Origin: Prostheceraeus crozeri | Lineage: Eukaryota; Platyhelminthes; Polycladida; Euryleptidae | Direction: 5' to 3' | Length of the DNA: 64,000 nucleotides | NCBI GenBank assembly: GCA_907163375.1 | Contig: CAJQUW010011522.1 | Span: 160,079-224,078, forward strand | Part shown: positions 60,523 through 64,000 of the stretch, piece by piece | Layout: each line of letters opens with the position of its first letter | How positions within the stretch are numbered: position 1 is the first letter of the stretch | The notes under the pieces: generated by a model | Told to the model about the DNA's origin: nothing | Database searches by the model: none | Seen by the model: only the letters and a program-made list of their open reading frames with translations | Program-made: the position numbers and the translations under genes

Positions 60523-61567
60523 TCACTGTAAATCGCTCAATACCAATCACATACGAAGGATGCATACCAAAATATTTTTTAGTATACTTCTGTATTCTCT
60601 TGGTATATATCTATATGCTTTTCGGATGTTATTTCACATGTGGTATGCTCTACATAATAAAGCCATACTAGTAGAATGTTAAAAGAAAGCATCAATCATG
60701 TCCAAAGTATGTTGATTTAAGGACTTTTGTCAATAAAGATCACACTAATGATACTACTGTTCTGTAAGTAGTGAGATAATGACATTCAAGAGTCATACTT
60801 TCAATATTGAATTCGATTTTCATGCACCTAAGTCTAAGGCATTTCATGAATAATCAATGAGTATTCAACCATAATTATGCATTATGTAATTTTGAAATTA
60901 AGCATGTTATCAATCCGAAATAGAAACACATAATTCATGAACGCAAAAATAGTTATGTTTGAGATATATAAGTCAACAAGATTTCACTAAAGATACCGTT
61001 TAAATGAAATGATGTTTATCAACTTGGGTCATAAAGTAGAGTTAACTAAACGTCCAATTTTATGTTGCTAGACAAGTAGCATCGACGACATATTCGTGGA
61101 GCATAAAATTCACAATAAATCTAATGTACATAAATATCACTCTATCAAACAAAAAATATTCACGACTGGTATTACTGAAAAATTTATTTGACAGTAGTAT
61201 GTAATATATATATATATTATTTATACTTATATATTATATATAATTATTTATATAGTATATATTATTTATACTTAAAGCTGCACATACCAAATAAATACGA
61301 GAGGCATACGAATAATGATGAATTTGCATCGGGTCTCGTATATAAAACATACCAACAACTCGTACTTCAGTGTAGAACAGCCAATCACAGATAGAATGGT
61401 TCGTATCGCTACATACCAATCACATACGTAGTAAGTGAGATGTGGTATGAAAAATATACCAGATCTCTGTAGACATACTAGAATCTCGTATCAGATGTTA
61501 GTTTCAAATTGTATGTGATTTTGTTATATGTTTGTATGTAATTTTCGTATCCAGAGATTTACAGTGA
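60523..61567. mobile_element. Non-autonomous DNA element, mariner-type ends
   Basis: Left end tcactgtaaatcgc after TA, right end gagatttacagtga. Inside, caatcacatacga-type motifs recur at both ends (60543, 61428) and in inverted form near 61550. The interior contains TA-rich simple sequence (about 61203-61265). No transposase. The TIR is close to that of the MITE at 19654. Confidence 0.65.
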
Positions 61568-62145
61568 GGCATAAGGTGTACATCATCCTGTGAAAGTCTC
61601 ATTTTTGGCCTCTCTCCCTGCGGAAACTCGTTCTGGCTGCCGAACTATGCTTTCTAGCATCTCGCTTTTCATTATATTGGACAATGCGCTGTCCTTCCCT
61701 GTTTTTCCTGCATGCTTTCTCGTGAAATTGGGAATGAATATTTACTCGCTTATTGATTTGAGTTAAAATGATTAAATTATGAATGATCTCATACGCATGA
61801 AAGAAACCGCAAACGTGGATTTTCTATCGATTCTATCTTCACAATCAAATTCATAACTTCGTCAATCATTGCTAATCATTAAACGAAGTCACGCTAAAAA
61901 AGTAGCAACTCGATGTCAATTGTAATTTGCTTGTAATTTGTTTTGAATATCCAATTGATGAATATTTGCAAGTATTAGTTTACGTGAAAAAGCTTTCAAA
62001 ACATAGCTCAAGTCAAATACATGTGTTGAAAACAGTAAACTAGAGATGATGGAATGTTGTAAGCTACTCGAAATGCGATTGACTGATGAGAATTGGTTAA
62101 GAGACACGGTGTCATGGGAGTGCGGTTTTATTCTTGAAATTTCAT
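61568..62145. other. Unassigned stretch
   Basis: No supported feature. Confidence 0.4.
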
Positions 62146-62525
62146 AAAAGATTTCTCCTCACATTCCTATGAAATTTGATCTGTAGATTCCGAATATTAT
62201 GGTTAAAAAAATCATCCATCGAGGGTTTTCGAGAAAAAGTCAAATATTCAAAATGGCGGACATTGAAACTGAAACTGAACTGCATCTACTTCTGTAAAAA
62301 ATTACTAAAAGATTTCTCCTCACATTCCTATGTAATTTGATCTGTAGATTCCGAATATTATGGTTAAAAAAATCATCCATCGAGGGTTTTCGAGAAAAAG
62401 TCAAATATTCAAAATGGCGGACATTGAAACTGAAACTGAACTGCGTCTACTTCTGTAAAAAATTACTAAAAGATTTCTCCTCACATTCCTATGTAATTTG
62501 ACCTATAGTTGCGATTATAATGGTG
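62146..62525 (+). repeat. Tandem repeat, 161-bp unit, about 2.3 copies
   Basis: aaaagatttctcctcacatt recurs at 62146, 62307 and 62468, a spacing of exactly 161. The first two units are nearly identical (caaaatggcggacattgaaa and so on). The third is truncated and diverges after about 60 bp. Confidence 0.93.
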
Positions 62526-63263
62526 GAAAAATCATCCATCAAAGACTTTTAGCACATTGGAAAGTGCTTCTCCGGAACTTGCGTGTAATTGACTGAAGGA
62601 ATGCGACATAATCAAGGAACTGCATCTCGGAGGAACGTTTAATGGCAATAATGCGCGCAAACTATGTACTTAAAAATGTTGACAAATTGCACTCGATTGC
62701 AGCAATTGAAATTTTGCCTTTTCGTATTCTAAAGTTTAGGATCACGTAGTTACCGAATATTTTGCTAAAGATTTGGCAGACGTTCTGCGAATATATTGAC
62801 AAGTTTTGCAATGAACTTTTAGTTCTAAATTTTTCAATTACACCCAGACTCCATTGCATATTTCATCATGCGGCGGAATTTTGGATGTCCAGGCACCAAG
62901 AATTGGGGAGTTGCCGTGAACACGTAACCGAAACTTTGCATTCAAAATTCGATTCTATTTGCAAAATGACAAAGTGAGAGACACTGCTAATCCGAACCTT
63001 ACCAGAAAACTTTTGGCTGCTTTTTGATTATATTATTTTTCTAATAGAGACTGGTATTTAACCTAATGCAGATGAAATATTTTCAAAATTATTTATGAGC
63101 CTGAATATTGTAATTTACGAGCTAGGAAAATTCTGAAGGACTTACACCGTAGGGGTGAGGTTCTGTGCATTTCAAACAGTCCTTTCATGCTTCATGAATT
63201 CAAAGTAACATAGTTTCATAATTTCTGTTACATGCTTCATCAATACTAAGAGCTGATTTAAAT
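62526..63263. other. Unassigned stretch ending in a target duplication
   Basis: No gene recognised. The last 8 bases (63256-63263, atttaaat) are the left target copy of the following hAT element. Confidence 0.5.
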
Positions 63264-63980
63264 CAGGGATGCGGAGTCTCCGACTCCGACTCCGGGTGGC
63301 AAGTATATATAGCCTATTTTAATTAAAAAAACTGGCAACCTACATCATAGATCATTATAAGCTTTCCTGAACCTATCTTCAGTGATCATTGCTGCATCAA
63401 TTATCAATCATTTTCGATGAAAGTTTATCAAATGTCGCTTCAAGTTGGATGCATGCGACTCGCGTCCCTCCATCTTGTTGATGTGTGATTCACACGGTTT
63501 TTCTCCAGTCTCTACAAGGCAGGTAAATCCCCCATCCTTCCCCCAAAAAAATGAGTACAATTCGATTCTGTTATGCGCTTTGGAGCAGCCATCACACACG
63601 ATTGACGGTAGGGTGAGAGTTAATATTTTCAAACAAACTAGTATTTCACTTTTGTCTGATGTGACCTTAGGTGCGTAGGTGTGATCGAGGCTAGGAAGGC
63701 TTGTCTTCTACACTAAATCACCGAGTGAAAAGACAATCCTTTTTCACTATCACGGTTCATACCCTCAACTATGACAAGCTTTGCATGCATTGCTGTCTAT
63801 GTACTTTTTGTTTGACGGAGAAAGTTGACATCAAGACAGTGTCAGCTATGCACGAAAATAAATAATTTGTTTGTGCTATATTTGGAGTCTAGTTATCAGC
63901 CGGAGTCCGGAGTCCTATCATTTGATACTCCGACTCCAGCAAAAATGATAGGACTCCGGGACTCCGACTCCGCAACCCTA
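63264..63980. mobile_element. hAT transposon, internally deleted, 717 bp
   Basis: Ends are cagggatgcggagtctccga and the inverted form ggagt...ccgactccgcaaccct. Both sides carry the perfect 8-bp duplication atttaaat (63256-63263 and 63981-63988), diagnostic of hAT-type insertion. Repeated gactcc/ggagtc motifs fill both subterminal zones. A BED-finger remnant remains inside. The rest of the transposase is missing. Confidence 0.92.
63408..63632 (-). pseudogene. hAT transposase N-terminal remnant (BED-type zinc finger)
   Basis: 74 codons on the minus strand: YSFFWGKDGGFTCLVETGEK, then SHASNLKRHLINFHRK. The aromatic start, the Cys, and the terminal SNLKRHLxxxH with paired His follow the BED finger that hAT transposases use to bind DNA. 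The second Cys of the CxxC pair is not in its place. The reading ends at the element's deletion point, so no dimerisation or catalytic domain remains. Confidence 0.7.
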
Positions 63981-64000
63981 ATTTAAATAACACATGTAGG

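Noticed and set aside
61188-61394. 68-codon ORF rich in Ile and Tyr
   Set aside because: It arises from a TA-rich simple repeat inside a non-autonomous element.

Overview
This is AT-rich metazoan nuclear DNA. The evidence is an intronless, full-length but broken histone H4 copy, metazoan-type retroelements (a CR1-group LINE, an RTE-type LINE, several Penelope-like elements), mariner, hAT and piggyBac-type DNA transposons, tRNA-derived SINEs and GT-AG splice sites. The mix of Penelope-like elements, hammerhead ribozymes and foldback elements suits an invertebrate, probably marine, but the species cannot be named from this window. No intact conserved host gene was found. The window reads as an intergenic or intronic transposon graveyard.

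Layout. 0-9 kb: mostly unassigned AT-rich DNA with a dispersed repeat (638-1000), a small hairpin MITE (3384-3551), a tRNA-type SINE (about 5880-6020) and the H4 pseudogene (8889-9200). 9.85-13.95 kb: a nearly complete CR1-group LINE on the minus strand, with ORF1 and ORF2 each broken once. 15.4-16 kb: a Penelope-like RT fragment. 19.65-22.55 kb: two inverted copies of a 0.4-kb MITE enclosing a 242-bp tandem array and an inverted copy of its unit. 25.3-25.9 kb: a perfect 37-bp hairpin, a TA tract, a hammerhead ribozyme and a GIY-YIG fragment of a Penelope-like element. 26.4-27.4 kb: a piggyBac-type (TTAA) MITE. 28-29.75 kb: nested foldback elements, one with arms of about 295 bp. 30.18-30.42 kb: a 218-bp insertion with a perfect 15-bp target duplication that carries a textbook hammerhead ribozyme.

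34.8-40.6 kb: an old repeat interrupted by a TTAA MITE and by a 5'-truncated RTE-type LINE, which itself carries a tailed insertion. 41.5-43.3 kb: a hAT-type element. 44.65-48.29 kb: a TTAA MITE split by a 2.86-kb TIR element with an 8-bp target duplication. That element holds the only structurally open spliced ORF (113 aa, unknown function). 52.9-56.4 kb: two mariner-superfamily transposons, the first nearly whole. 56.4-58.3 kb: a Penelope-like element with RT and GIY-YIG domains sitting in TA repeats. 59.4-60.5 kb: two Penelope-like fragments head to head. 62.1-62.5 kb: a 161-bp tandem array. 63.26-63.98 kb: a hAT element with a perfect 8-bp duplication and a BED-finger remnant.

The genes do not form a pathway. 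The common theme is mobile DNA. Hammerhead ribozymes accompany the Penelope-like elements, and the nested insertions allow a relative dating of families. The most unusual items are the ribozyme-bearing 218-bp insertion, the foldback cluster at 28-29.75 kb and the 2.86-kb element with its spliced unknown ORF.
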